64,000 nt of DNA from Flaccisagitta enflata (lineage: Eukaryota; Chaetognatha; Sagittoidea; Aphragmophora). Numbering within the stretch: position 1 is the first letter of the stretch; each line of letters starts with the position of its first letter. Position numbers and translations under genes: made by a program. The notes below the pieces were generated by a model. It ran no database searches and was not told the DNA's origin. It saw only the letters and a list, made by a program, of their open reading frames with translations. Shown here in pieces: positions 1 through 12,759 of this stretch. The DNA lies in assembly GCA_965153355.1 (NCBI GenBank), contig OZ231127.1:81716001-81780000 (forward strand), read 5' to 3'.

Positions 1-3000
1 AGCTGTTTAAAGGTATTTTTTTATATTTAAAGCTTGGTTATGATAGAAAATGAAATAATATTATGAAAAATGACATTTTTTTTCATTTTTTTACAAAAAG
101 TTTACTACACATAACTGTTTAAAGTGTGAAAGCCACCCTCAAAATAAGGCTTTTCCCTACTTCTCAGTTCTTATTGATCTTTTTCCTATATTCGTTGCCC
201 TCAACATTTTAGATCATGTTGAAACGGCTGAGGTACTCCCTCTCGAGGTTTAAAAACAAATGACCCCGCTCCAAAACAGATTTGGACATGGACTAGAGCA
301 TCATTTCTGAGACGTCGGTAGTATGGAAAAACATTGATTTTTATCGATTTTAAGATATAAAATGAGATTGCTCTACTTTAGCCGCGTGGAATTCCTCTAA
401 ATTCATGGAATTGCTGTCTGTGCTCATTCTGTTGGTAGTGTAAACAAAATTTTGGGCCTGCAAATGTTGTGAGGCAAGATTTTGGCCTCGGTCTGAGGTT
501 TGTCAGTTAGTATATGTGAACTTTCTAGGTCTAAATGGAGGGGTCAATGGCAAGATTTGAGAAATTTGACTAGGTTCAGTGAAAGAACAGTGTTTGAGCA
601 GTCAGCAGCTTGAATTTTGACGTCTCAATGGATATCCTAGTAGGGCTACAGTGGTATCCTTTTAAAGTGGGAAAAATGGGATTTCTACTGGTTTGCACTC
701 ATATAAGGGGCAAGGTGACATGAAATTTTTTTTAGAAGAGCTGTTTAAAGGTATTTTTTTATATTTAAAGCTTGGTTATGATAGAAAATGAAATAATATT
801 ATGAAAAATGACATTTTTTTTCATTTTTTTACAAAAAGTTTACTACACATAACTGTTTAAAGTGTGAAAGCCACCCTCAAAATAAGGTTTTTCCCTACTT
901 CTCAGTTCTTATTGATCTTTTTCCTATATTCGTTGCCCTCAACATTTTAGATCATGTTGAAACGGCTGAGGTACTCCCTCTCGAGGTTTAAAAACAAATG
1001 ACCCCGCTCCAAAACAGATTTGGACATGGACTAGAGCATCATTTCTGAGACGTCGGTAGTATGAAAAAACATTGATTTTTATCGATTTTAAGATATAAAA
1101 TGAGATTGCTCTACTTTAGCCGCGTGGAATTCCTCTAAATTCATGGAATTGCTGTCTGTGCTCATTCTGTTGGTAGTGTAAACAAAATTTTGGGCCTGCA
1201 AATGTTGTGAGGCAAGATTTTGGCCTCGGTCTGAGGTTTGTCAGTTAGTATATGTGAACTTTCTAGGTCTAAATGGAGGGGTCAATGGCCAGATTTGAGA
1301 AATTTGACTAGGTTCAGTGAAAGAACAGTGTTTGAGCAGTCAGCAGCTTGAATTTTGACGTCTCAATGGATATCCTAGTAGGGCTACAGTGGTATCCTTT
1401 TAAAGTGGGAAAAATGGGATTTCTACTGGTTTGCACTCATATAAGGGGCAAGGTGACATGAAATTTTTTTTAGAAGAGCTGTTTAAAGGTATTTTTTTAT
1501 ATTTAAAGCTTGGTTATGATAGAAAATGAAATAATATTATGAAAAATGACATTTTTTTTCATTTTTTTACAAAAAGTTTACTACACATAACTGTTTAAAG
1601 TGTGAAAGCCACCCTCAAAATAAGGTTTTTCCCTACTTCTCAGTTCTTATTGATCTTTTTCCTATATTCGTTGCCCTCAACATTTTAGATCATGTTGAAA
1701 CGGCTGAGGTACTCCCTCTCGAGGTTTAAAAACAAATGACCCCGCTCCAAAACAGATTTGGACATGGACTAGAGCATCATTTCTGAGACGTCGGTAGTAT
1801 GAAAAAACATTGATTTTTATCGATTTTAAGATATAAAATGAGATTGCTCTACTTTAGCCGCGTGGAATTCCTCTAAATTCATGGAATTGCTGTCTGTGCT
1901 CATTCTGTTGGTAGTGTAAACAAAATTTTGGGCCTGCAAATGTTGTGAGGCAAGATTTTGGCCTCGGTCTGAGGTTTGTCAGTTAGTATATGTGAACTTT
2001 CTAGGTCTAAATGGAGGGGTCAATGGCCAGATTTGAGAAATTTGACTAGGTTCAGTGAAAGAACAGTGTTTGAGCAGTCAGCAGCTTGAATTTTGACGTC
2101 TCAATGGATATCCTAGTAGGGCTACAGTGGTATCCTTTTAAAGTGGGAAAAATGGGATTTCTACTGGTTTGCACTCATATAAGGGGCAAGGTGACATGAA
2201 ATTTTTTTTAGAAGAGCTGTTTAAAGGTATTTTTTTATATTTAAAGCTTGGTTATGATAGAAAATGAAATAATATTATGAAAAATGACATTTTTTTTCAT
2301 TTTTTTACAAAAAGTTTACTACACATAACTGTTTAAAGTGTGAAAGCCACCCTCAAAATAAGGTTTTTCCCTACTTCTCAGTTCTTATTGATCTTTTTCC
2401 TATATTCGTTGCCCTCAACATTTTAGATCATGTTGAAACGGCTGAGGTACTCCCTCTCGAGGTTTAAAAACAAATGACCCCGCTCCAAAACAGATTTGGA
2501 CATGGACTAGAGCATCATTTCTGAGACGTCGGTAGTATGAAAAAACATTGATTTTTATCGATTTTAAGATATAAAATGAGATTGCTCTACTTTAGCCGCG
2601 TGGAATTCCTCTAAATTCATGGAATTGCTGTCTGTGCTCATTCTGTTGGTAGTGTAAACAAAATTTTGGGCCTGCAAATGTTGTGAGGCAAGATTTTGGC
2701 CTCGGTCTGAGGTTTGTCAGTTAGTATATGTGAACTTTCTAGGTCTAAATGGAGGGGTCAATGGCCAGATTTGAGAAATTTGACTAGGTTCAGTGAAAGA
2801 ACAGTGTTTGAGCAGTCAGCAGCTTGAATTTTGACGTCTCAATGGATATCCTAGTAGGGCTACAGTGGTATCCTTTTAAAGTGGGAAAAATGGGATTTCT
2901 ACTGGTTTGCACTCATATAAGGGGCAAGGTGACATGAAATTTTTTTTAGAAGAGCTGTTTAAAGGTATATTTTTATATTTAAAGCTTGGTTATGATAGAA

Positions 3001-6000
3001 AATGAAATAATATTATGAAAAATGACATTTTTTTTCATTTTTTTACAAAAAGTTTACTACACATAACTGTTTAAAGTGTGAAAGCCACCCTCAAAATAAG
3101 GTTTTTCCCTACTTCTCAGTTCTTATTGATCTTTTTCCTATATTCGTTGCCCTCAACATTTTAGATCATGTTGAAACGGCTGAGGTACTCCCTCTCGAGG
3201 TTTAAAAACAAATGACCCCGCTCCAAAACAGATTTGGACATGGACTAGAGCATCATTTCTGAGACGTCGGTAGTATGAAAAAACATTGATTTTTATCGAT
3301 TTTAAGATATAAAATGAGATTGCTCTACTTTAGCCGCGTGGAATTCCTCTAAATTCATGGAATTGCTGTCTGTGCTCATTCTGTTGGTAGTGTAAACAAA
3401 ATTTTGGGCCTGCAAATGTTGTGAGGCAAGATTTTGGCCTCGGTCTGAGGTTTGTCAGTTAGTATATGTGAACTTTCTAGGTCTAAATGGAGGGGTCAAT
3501 GGCCAGATTTGAGAAATTTGACTAGGTTCAGTGAAAGAACAGTGTTTGAGCAGTCAGCAGCTTGAATTTTGACGTCTCAATGGATATCCTAGTAGGGCTA
3601 CAGTGGTATCCTTTTAAAGTGGGAAAAATGGGATTTCTACTGGTTTGCACTCATATAAGGGGCAAGGTGACATGAAATTTTTTTTAGAAGAGCTGTTTAA
3701 AGGTATTTTTTTATATTTAAAGCTTGGTTATGATAGAAAATGAAATAATATTATGAAAAATGACATTTTTTTTCATTTTTTTACAAAAAGTTTACACATA
3801 ACTGTTTAAAGTGTGAAAGCCACCCTCAAAATAAGGTTTTTCCCTACTTCTCAGTTCTTATTGATCTTTTTCCTATATTCGTTGCCCTCAACATTTTAGA
3901 TCATGTTGAAACGGCTGAGGTACTCCCTCTCGAGGTTTAAAAACAAATGACCCCGCTCCAAAACAGATTTGGACATGGACTAGAGCATCATTTCTGAGAC
4001 GTCGGTAGTATGAAAAAACATTGATTTTTATCGATTTTAAGATATAAAATGAGATTGCTCTACTTTAGCCGCGTGGAATTCCTCTAAATTCATGGAATTG
4101 CTGTCTGTGCTCATTCTGTTGGTAGTGTAAACAAAATTTTGGGCCTGCAAATGTTGTGAGGCAAGATTTTGGCCTCGGTCTGAGGTTTGTCAGTTAGTAT
4201 ATGTGAACTTTCTAGGTCTAAATGGAGGGGTCAATGGCCAGATTTGAGAAATTTGACTAGGTTCAGTGAAAGAACAGTGTTTGAGCAGTCAGCAGCTTGA
4301 ATTTTGACGTCTCAATGGATATCCTAGTAGGGCTACAGTGGTATCCTTTTAAAGTGGGAAAAATGGGATTTCTACTGGTTTGCACTCATATAAGGGGCAA
4401 GGTGACATGAAATTTTTTTTAGAAGAGCTGTTTAAAGGTATTTTTTTATATTTAAAGCTTGGTTATGATAGAAAATGAAATAATATTATGAAAAATGACA
4501 TTTTTTTTCATTTTTTTACAAAAAGTTTACTACACATAACTGTTTAAAGTGTGAAAGCCACCCTCAAAATAAGGTTTTTCCCTACTTCTCAGTTCTTATT
4601 GATCTTTTTCCTATATTCGTTGCCCTCAACATTTTAGATCATGTTGAAACGGCTGAGGTACTCCCTCTCGAGGTTTAAAAACAAATGACCCCGCTCCAAA
4701 ACAGATTTGGACATGGACTAGAGCATCATTTCTGAGACGTCGGTAGTATGAAAAAACATTGATTTTTATCGATTTTAAGATATAAAATGAGATTGCTCTA
4801 CTTTAGCCGCGTGGAATTCCTCTAAATTCATGGAATTGCTGTCTGTGCTCATTCTGTTGGTAGTGTAAACAAAATTTTGGGCCTGCAAATGTTGTGAGGC
4901 AAGATTTTGGCCTCGGTCTGAGGTTTGTCAGTTAGTATATGTGAACTTTCTAGGTCTAAATGGAGGGGTCAATGGCAAGATTTGAGAAATTTGACTAGGT
5001 TCAGTGAAAGAACAGTGTTTGAGCAGTCAGCAGCTTGAATTTTGACGTCTCAATGGATATCCTAGTAGGGCTACAGTGGTATCCTTTTAAAGTGGGAAAA
5101 ATGGGATTTCTACTGGTTTGCACTCATATAAGGGGCAAGGTGACATGAAATTTTTTTTAGAAGAGCTGTTTAAAGGTATTTTTTTATATTTAAAGCTTGG
5201 TTATGATAGAAAATGAAATAATATTATGAAAAATGACATTTTTTTTCATTTTTTTACAAAAAGTTTACTACACATAACTGTTTAAAGTGTGAAAGCCACC
5301 CTCAAAATAAGGTTTTTCCCTACTTCTCAGTTCTTATTGATCTTTTTCCTATATTCGTTGCCCTCAACATTTTAGATCATGTTGAAACGGCTGAGGTACT
5401 CCCTCTCGAGGTTTAAAAACAAATGACCCCGCTCCAAAACAGATTTGGACATGGACTAGAGCATCATTTCTGAGACGTCGGTAGTATGAAAAAACATTGA
5501 TTTTTATCGATTTTAAGATATAAAATGAGATTGCTCTACTTTAGCCGCGTGGAATTCCTCTAAATTCATGGAATTGCTGTCTGTGCTCATTCTGTTGGTA
5601 GTGTAAACAAAATTTTGGGCCTGCAAATGTTGTGAGGCAAGATTTTGGCCTCGGTCTGAGGTTTGTCAGTTAGTATATGTGAACTTTCTAGGTCTAAATG
5701 GAGGGGTCAATGGCCAGATTTGAGAAATTTGACTAGGTTCAGTGAAAGAACAGTGTTTGAGCAGTCAGCAGCTTGAATTTTGACGTCTCAATGGATATCC
5801 TAGTAGGGCTACAGTGGTATCCTTTTAAAGTGGGAAAAATGGGATTTCTACTGGTTTGCACTCATATAAGGGGCAAGGTGACATGAAATTTTTTTTAGAA
5901 GAGCTGTTTAAAGGTATTTTTTTATATTTAAAGCTTGGTTATGATAGAAAATGAAATAATATTATGAAAAATGACATTTTTTTTCATTTTTTTACAAAAA

Positions 6001-6154
6001 GTTTACTACACATAACTGTTTAAAGTGTGAAAGCCACCCTCAAAATAAGGTTTTTCCCTACTTCTCAGTTCTTATTGATCTTTTTCCTATATTCGTTGCC
6101 CTCAACATTTTAGATCATGTTGAAACGGCTGAGGTACTCCCTCTCGAGGTTTAA
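1..6154. repeat. 738-bp satellite array, 8.3 units
   Basis: Unit starts (AGCTGTTTAAAGG) are read at 1, 739, 1477, 2215, 2953, 3691, 4426, 5164 and 5902, so the period is 738 except for one unit of 735 that lost 3 bp at about 3795. The last unit breaks off at 6154 where family-B sequence begins; the left end lies outside the window. Copies are nearly identical, with single-base variants shared by non-adjacent units (CAATGGCAAG in units 1 and 7, CAATGGCCAG in the other full units). The unit is AT-rich and has no reading frame of 60 codons or more. Diverged relatives of the unit occur at 34811-37280. Confidence 0.97.
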
Positions 6155-6530
6155 TCGCAAAACAGTTAGGCAGGTCAGCGATGAGTGAAATGTGAGTGTA
6201 TGAGGTGAGATGGAGGGGCAGCGGCCGAAGGGGCCGATGACCTATGCTTAGTAAGTTCGAGGTCTGGATGAGCTTCCAGGCTTGGATTTGAGCCTCATGA
6301 CTGATTTGAGCCTTGAGGCTGGGGTTTGAGCCTTGAGATTAGGGTTTGAGCCTCAAGGCTATAATGTGAGCCTCGAGGCTGGAATTTGAGCCTTGAGATT
6401 GGGATTTGCAAAAGCGTTAGATGGTCAGCGGTACCCGTTGCCTCTGAGTTTGTGTATGTATGTGATGGTGAGAGGGGCAGCGGCCCCAAAGGGACCGATG
6501 ACCTATGCTTAGTCAGTTAGTAGTTTCTGA
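6155..6530 (+). mobile_element. Family-B element 5' ends, two in tandem
   Basis: Two family-B 5' regions lie in the same orientation. The first has GTCAGCGATGAG, then GGGGCAGCGGCC and GATGACCTATGC, followed by a minisatellite of TTGAGCCTTGAGGCTGGG units (about 6290-6400). The second begins near 6410 (GCAAAAGCGTT, GGTCAGCGGTACCCG) and reaches GATGACCTATGC at 6496. Neither shows the matching inverted 3' end, so both are truncated or nested. The element abuts the broken satellite unit at 6154. Confidence 0.7.
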
Positions 6531-6905
6531 TCCTGTATGCGTGCTAACACTTGAGCTTCAAGGCTTGAATTTGAGCTTGGTGTACATGATGTGATGATCA
6601 AGTCGACGGTTGTCTGAATTGTCAATTCGTTCAAAATGTATAATGCCATTGATATCTAAGCAGTTCTATTCGTTGTTGCAATAAATATTTAAGTTCCTTT
6701 CGAAGTATTTGTCTCCGTCATTGTCACTGATATTATCTTTTCTAGAATAAGTTCTTATTTATCGCTTGTAGGTCATTGCTTGCACGACCACACTCCTTTT
6801 CTGAAAGCATCATGCCTAATTTTATTCTTTCTACCTTCTTAAAGTTTTTTTTTGTTTTTGTTTGCTACGGCGTGGAGTCGCACATTGATTTGATGTAAGT
6901 AATCA
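6531..6905. other. Intergenic, no gene seen
   Basis: AT-rich sequence without a recognisable coding region or repeat structure. Confidence 0.5.
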
Positions 6906-7037
6906 TTTTTAGTCGCGGACACGAGATTCTACAGCCTTCTGTGTCGGTCAGTACGTCTGTCGCAAATAATCGGTTTTCGCATTACTGCCCCTGCCCATCC
7001 ATCCACGACTGCCTTGCCGTGAATCCGGCCTTGTTTT
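6906..7037 (-). mobile_element. Family-A element
   Basis: Read on the minus strand it starts with ACAAGGCCGGATTCACGGC, carries the 5' motif AGTCGTGGAT and GGGCAGGGGC, and ends in GTCCGCGACTAAAAA. The ACGG microsatellite core is nearly lost. Confidence 0.75.
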
Positions 7038-7225
7038 GTTATGCATTAGATTAAATCGCGATAACGAGAAAATTGGAGGAATTGTACCACTTGTCATTAA
7101 GTGTTATAACATCTTTTTCAGCAATTTTGATGGAAACAATCAGATGCCACTTCCTCCTTTGTTTCCGCCGGTGCCTATTGCTCCTCCGTTATCTGTTCCA
7201 GGTTGATTTTATAGGAGACTACACT

Positions 7226-7300
7226 CTTTTTAGATGCGTCATCGCATCTCTAGAAGAGGGTCTGTCCGTCCGTCCGTCCGTCGGTCCGTCCGTCCGTTAC
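7226..7300 (-). mobile_element. Family-A element, 3' half only
   Basis: Minus-strand 3' hairpin with the AGATGCG stem and TAAAAA exit (at 7226-7250), preceded by an ACGG/GGAC microsatellite (7260-7300). No 5' ACAAGGCC block is present. Confidence 0.6.
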
Positions 7301-7320
7301 GCCTTCTCTCACATCATGTA

Positions 7321-7886
7321 GATGATGCATCGAGTTTTTTTATGAGAACGTCATTTCTTGGGCAAGCCTTCAATGTTCTTAAATTCTAGACTGTTTGAAG
7401 GCTTACATGTTCTGAAAAAAATCTTAATCTAACATATATGATTTTAGATATAGTAATGTAGAACACGTTAACACATATACACTTAAGTATTTTTAGTACT
7501 AGATATGTTTTAAGTATAAACATATCAAAATACATATTGATACTATATTCTATAGTTTTTAACTAATTTGTTTAACTTAGTAATTTCTTTTTCGAGTACT
7601 TGTTTTATTAGTTAATAAATTTTAACCTAAAATGAAGCCTTTTATTATTCTTAACTATAATCTTAAATTTTGCAAGATTTCAAGCCTAACATTCGTATAA
7701 ACTTGGTTCCTATAAAAAAAGAGTGCAATTGACTTTTGTAGTTCCCATGTTCGTTTATATGTTTGTGCGTTATATAAATTTTTTGAGGGGCGTTTATTGT
7801 TACGTAGGATTATATGAAGTTTTGCCTTTGTAGACGCATGTTTATTTAGCTAGACGGTTCTCTGTATCAAAATTTATTTTCATTAG
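7321..7886. other. AT-rich, ends in a splice-acceptor-like site
   Basis: No coding region is recognised. The last bases (TTTATTTTCATTAG, 7873-7886) form a good pyrimidine-rich 3' splice-site consensus directly before the long open exon that follows. If real, this stretch is intron. Confidence 0.45.
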
Positions 7887-9871
7887 GATTGGAACATCCG
7901 TATTTACCGCCGCCCCCCTTACCGCCAGCTGAGCTTTTACTGGAAGTCTTTGTCGACGATGTGGGTGTTGTTGTTGGACAGCTAGTAGACGTTGGTGTAC
8001 AAGAGGAAGGTGATGGACATTTTGTTAATGGTGGTGGATTGCAAGAATGGGATCGAGTGGAAGATGGTGGTGGACATTTTGTTAATGGTGGTGTACTGGA
8101 AGATGGTGGTGGACATTTTGTTAATGATGGTGGACTGGAAGATGGTGGTGAACATTTTGATAATGGTGGTGGAATAGAAGATGGGGGTGGACATTTTGTT
8201 GATGATGGTGGACTGGAAGATGGTGGTGAACATTTTGATAATGGTGGTGGAATAGAAGATGGGGGTGGACATTTTGTTAATGGTGGTGTACTGGAAGATG
8301 GTGGTGGACATTTTGTTAATGATGGTGGACTGGAAGATGGTGGTGAACATTTTGATAATGGTGGTGGAATAGAAGATGGGGGTGGACATTTTGTTAATGA
8401 TGGTGGACTGGAAGATGGTGGTGAACATTTTGATAATGGTGGTGGAATAGAAGATGGGGGTGGACATTTTGTTAATGGTGGTGTACTGGAAGATGGTGGT
8501 GGACATTTTGTTAATGATGGTGGACTGGAAGATGGTGGTGAACATTTTGATAATGGTGGTGGAATAGAAGATGGGGGTGGACATTTTGTTAATGGTGGTG
8601 GATTGCAAGAATGGGATCAAGTGGAAGATGGTGGTGGACATTTTGTTAATGGTGGTGTACTGGAAGATGGTGGTGGACATTTTGTTAATGATGGTGGACT
8701 GGAAGATGGTGGTGGACATTTTGATAATGGTGGTGGAATAGAAGATGGGGGTGGACATTTTGTTAATGGTGGTGGATTGCAAGAATGGGATCGAGTGGAA
8801 GATGGTGGTGGACATTTTGTTAATGGTGGTGTACTGGAAGATGGTGGTGGACATATGGTTAATGATGGTGGACTGGAAGATGGTGGTGGACATTTTGTTA
8901 ATGGTGGTGGAATAGAAGATGGGGGTGGACATTTTGTTAATGGTGGTGGATTGCAAGAATGGGATCGAGTGGAAGATGGTGGTGGACATTTTGTTAATGG
9001 TGGTGTACTGGAAGATGGTGGTGGACATTTTGTTAATGATGGTGGACTGGAAGATGGTGGTGAACATTTTGATAATGGTGGTGGAATAGAAGATGGGGGT
9101 GGACATTTTGTTAATGGTGGTGGATTGCAAGAATGGGACCGAGTGGAAGATGGTGGTGGACATTTTGTTAATGATGGTGGACTGGAAGATGGTGGTGGAC
9201 ATTTTGATAATGGTGGTGGAATAGAAGATGTGGGTGGACATTTTGTTAATGGTGGTGGATTGCAAGAATGGGATCAAGTGGAAGATGGTGGTGGACATTT
9301 TGTTAATGGTGGTGTACTGGAAGATGGTGGTGGACATTTTGTTAATGATGGTGGACAGGAAGATGGTGGTGGACATTTTGATAATGGTGGTGGAATAGAA
9401 GATGGGGGTGGACATTTTGTTAATGGTGGTGGATTGCAAGAATGGGATCGAGTGGAAGATGGTGGTGGAAATTTTGTTAATGGTGGTGTACTGGAAGATG
9501 GTGGTGGACATTTTGTTAATGATGGTGGACTGGAAGATGGTGGTGGACTGGAAGATGGTGTTGGAGTGGAAGATGGCGGTAGAGAAATCGTAAATGGTGG
9601 TCAGCAAGTGGCTGCAACAGTTAGAGGAAGGGGAGTTTTTAGAGGTGGAGCAAGGAGAGGTGGAGGAAGAAGAGGTAGAGGAAGGAGAGGTGGAGGAAGG
9701 GGTCGTGGAGGTGTCAGAAGAGATAATCGTAATGGCGGTAATAGAAATGGTGGTGGTGTGATAAGAGGGGGTGTTGGCCGAGGTATTACTAGGGCGAATA
9801 CATTTAGAGGAGTTTTACGACTTGCGGAATTCTTGGATTTTGCTTGCAATACAAATGAAAATCAATTATGA
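7887..9871 (+). CDS. Terminal exon: acidic Gly-rich repeat protein with RGG tail
   Basis: The frame is open from about 7850 to the TGA at 9869-9871, roughly 660 codons. No ATG lies near its beginning and the first residues follow a CATTAG acceptor, so I read it as a last exon and not a complete gene. It opens with a proline-rich stretch (PYLPPPPLPPAE), then about 530 residues of imperfect 13-residue repeats (GGLEDGGGHFVND and variants) interspersed with a longer GLQEWDRVEDGGG variant. From about residue 571 it changes to an arginine-glycine RGG-box region, then a short non-repetitive end (LAEFLDFACNTNENQL). RGG boxes usually bind RNA or mediate condensation; that role is inferred from composition only. 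No transmembrane segment is visible. The opposite strand of the repeat is also open (541 codons), so openness partly reflects repeat composition. The alternation of repeat and RGG in one frame, plus the unique tail, argue for coding. Confidence 0.5.
8010..9560 (+). repeat. 39-bp coding minisatellite
   Basis: Tandem 39-bp units (GGTGGACTGGAAGATGGTGG and following) with a higher-order pattern in which a longer unit containing GGATTGCAAGAATGGGA recurs. Unit lengths are multiples of three, keeping the frame through the array. Confidence 0.9.
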
Positions 9872-10005
9872 CTTTTCCGATGATACATGCTATCAATGTG
9901 ACCATATGTGATATCGTTACAAAAGTTCTTGTTTGAACCCGAGTGCACCGTGATTAAGTAAAGTGTTATCTCCGCCGTTCTTGTTATGGCTGTCATCATT
10001 GTTAC

Positions 10006-10270
<265 letters not shown>

Positions 10271-10375
10271 TGTATGTGAATTTTGGTAGGTGGTTGATTG
10301 GTAATGATGCGTCTAATCAAACCGAATCATTTCAGAAACACAAGATCAATTAACATCTCCCAAAGGGTGCTTGAA

Positions 10376-10905
10376 TGTGCTGCGCTTGGTTGCTTCACAT
10401 AGCAAAAGTTAGGAGTATCCCTTCACCCTACCTAGGTAATGTGGAGGAGCAAAAATCATGAAGATGACCATATTCCTTTTTTCAAAATTCCTTCATCTTC
10501 CATTTTTGTTTTGGCCTTAAAGTTTCCACTGATTTCCCAGAATTCAGCAAAATCCTGTGTAGTTTTGTTACAAAAAGGACAATCATTTGTTTTAAAAAAT
10601 CATAATGTATGTAAAAATAAACTAAAATATCAGAACATAAGTTATGAAAGAGCAAATGAAAAGGCAGAATTGCAATTCTATGAAGACCAAAAAATTATGA
10701 AAGCATTTTCAAACAATGTCAGCATATTGTTTTATCCCACTGCATTATGCAAATTAGGTCCTCAAAAGCAATTTTCTAAAAAACAGAAGATAAACAATTT
10801 TTGATAAAACAAAAATGGTAAGGGTCTTAAGATTAGTCACTCCATATTAAGGAAAGAGGGCGAAAAGAAATGACCAACTTTTGCTATGCGAAGCACCCAA
10901 GTGCT
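10376..10905. mobile_element. ~530-bp inverted-repeat element
   Basis: TGCTTCACATAGCAAAAGTT at 10391-10410 is inverted at 10876-10895 with one mismatch. Both outer flanks carry GTGCTGCGC next to a GGTGCTT/AAGCACC motif, giving a small hairpin at each end. The interior (10420-10870) is AT-rich. Its 121-codon frame resembles nothing I know, so I treat the unit as non-autonomous. Confidence 0.6.
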
Positions 10906-11121
10906 GCGCATTTAATTACTTCAATATTTTGTAGGATATTGTGGGATTGGTAAGAACATGAAAGCATTAACGTCGTTTGGGCTAAAAACAAAAGCGACAT
11001 TATGACTGCTGTATTTTTAGTAGTGAAGACGCAATTCTAGAACTTGCCATGTCAACCCGTTTGTCATTTTGTTCCAAATTATTGTTATCAAACGCGACTG
11101 AATTGTATTTTTAGATCTAAT
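10906..11121. other. Intergenic, nothing recognised
   Basis: AT-rich, no repeat or coding signal seen. Confidence 0.4.
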
Positions 11122-11307
11122 TTACAACGGTAATGTGTATTTTGATGACGTATTCTGGATTGCTTTGAAATCGGCCTTGAAAGCGCTAATCCTTGGAATG
11201 GCGCTGCTGATCATTTTGTCAACATAACTCTTCCACGTGAGTTTTTCGTCTAAGCACACACGAAGGAATCTATTATTTTGGAAAAACTGTACATAGAATC
11301 TTTCCAA
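11122..11307 (-). pseudogene. Non-LTR retrotransposon RT fragment
   Basis: A 61-residue minus-strand frame contains FLRVCLDEKLTWKSYVDKM followed by ISAFK. This matches the conserved segment after the RT palm in LINE elements of the jockey/CR1 kind (typically FLGV-LD-KLTW---HI-KI). The rest of the ORF is absent, so it is a dead relic. The family assignment rests on this short motif. Confidence 0.6.
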
Positions 11308-11670
11308 GAATCACGTTGCGCATTAATTTGTTGATCTGTTTTGGGCGGTTCGGTTCTAGTCAGAGACAATCGCGTTTTTAACAGGCCACTCGCTCGCTTG
11401 CTACTTCCGCTCGCTCGCACTGCTCACTCCACTCACTCGCTAAACAGCCCCCCGCTTTGCTACATTTGCTTCCCTAAGCTTGCATTCCTACATTCACTTC
11501 GCTTGATCGCTGCGTTCACAGGCTCGCTCTGGAGCAAACGTTTATTGATCTTTTATTACTGTATACGATCTCATCGTTGCTAAAAACTGCTGTGAAATAC
11601 GATTTTTTAGGAGGCGTAATTGACCAACGGATGGACATTTTGACAGACAGACAGACAGACAGACAGGCGC
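11308..11670. other. Low-complexity and partial family-A 3' end
   Basis: CTCGCT/CACTCG-rich low-complexity sequence (11385-11530), then a GACA microsatellite at 11640-11666 preceded by TTTTTTAGGAGGCG, which looks like a worn family-A 3' end on the minus strand. Confidence 0.4.
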
Positions 11671-11887
11671 TTTTTAGTCACGTGCTATGCGACTTTACGC
11701 CCTGCTATGTCGGTCCATCGGTCGGTCCGTTGGTTGGTCCATTGGTGGATGGTCCCCTTTTTACTTTTTTGGTATTTCTGAGCTTTTCTAGCCTACTGCT
11801 CCTGCCCAAATGCTCAAGTGACCCTCTCCAGCACTGCCCCTGCCCATCCTTACGTGACTGGGGTAGCCGTGCTTCCGGCCTTGTTCT
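11671..11887 (-). mobile_element. Family-A element
   Basis: Minus-strand reading: ACAAGGCCGGAAGCACGGC start, 5' motif AGTCACGTAA, GGGCAGGGGC block, diverged GGAC core, and 3' hairpin ending GCACGTGACTAAAAA. The 5' motif carries the same A (AGTCACGT) as the distal hairpin arm, while the proximal arm reads AGTCGCAT. Confidence 0.8.
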
Positions 11888-11975
11888 ATCGTTCAAACAT
11901 TAAAGAATATTCTCGTTTATTATTGTTCGGCACTCATTAAACATATGTGTCCCTCAATCTTATGTAGTCGTGGAT

Positions 11976-12099
11976 TGCGTGAGTGTGTGTTTGTGTACGT
12001 GTGTGTGCATGCGTGTGTGCGGGCGTGTGTTCGCACGTGTGTGTTTGCGCGCATGTGTAACGCGCGTTAGTGCACGCGCGTGTGTAAATGCGCGCGCGC

Positions 12100-12184
<85 letters not shown>
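11976..12184 (+). repeat. (TG)n microsatellite, CG-interrupted start
   Basis: Interrupted TG/CG dinucleotides to 12102, then pure TG to 12184. Confidence 0.97.
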
Positions 12185-12187
<3 letters not shown>

Positions 12188-12359
12188 AAAGACATTTGCA
12201 ACTTGTGGCTCATAACAGAGTCATCAACACATAACAGAGTCGGGGTACGTAACATAGCCATCAATAAGCTAATCCACACTTCTATAATTTCTCAGACCAC
12301 TTCCCAGTTACTTAAGTCAACAAGAGCACATTCACAAAAGTATTTGAGAAAGACAATTA

Positions 12360-12363
<4 letters not shown>

Positions 12364-12443
<80 letters not shown>

Positions 12444-12452
12444 GTATGTGTG
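12364..12452 (+). repeat. (TG)n microsatellite at foldback insertion site
   Basis: TG run directly outside the left end of the foldback element. A matching TG run lies outside its right end (17174-17292), so the element probably inserted into one TG tract. Confidence 0.95.
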
Positions 12453-12759
12453 TATGTCAGCTGGCGGACCTTAAATCCGTTGGAATTAGCGGGGCCCCTC
12501 TTGATTTTGTTGATTTCAACAGTTTCAACAGGATATTCACTACAGTTTATATAGTAAGAAATATATATTACAATTTTACTCAAAATACGTCATCTTCGAT
12601 TTTTTTCATTTTCTGCCCATTAAGGGCCCTAAGTGAGCCGACTTTGGTGGAACATTAATCTCAGATACTCCCCGCCCCTAAGGGGCCCAAAATTGGGGCA
12701 AAAAAAAATTTACGTTAAATCCGTTGATTTTAGCGGGGGCAGGGTCACTTTTTTATATG

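Noticed and set aside
1-6154. CRISPR-like array
   Set aside because: The repeated unit is 738 bp with no short repeat/spacer alternation, and the genome is eukaryotic.
7982-9607. 541-codon minus-strand frame opposite the Gly-rich exon
   Set aside because: It only mirrors the 39-bp repeat, whose unit lacks stops in that frame. It has no unique domain, whereas the plus frame continues into an RGG region and a unique tail.
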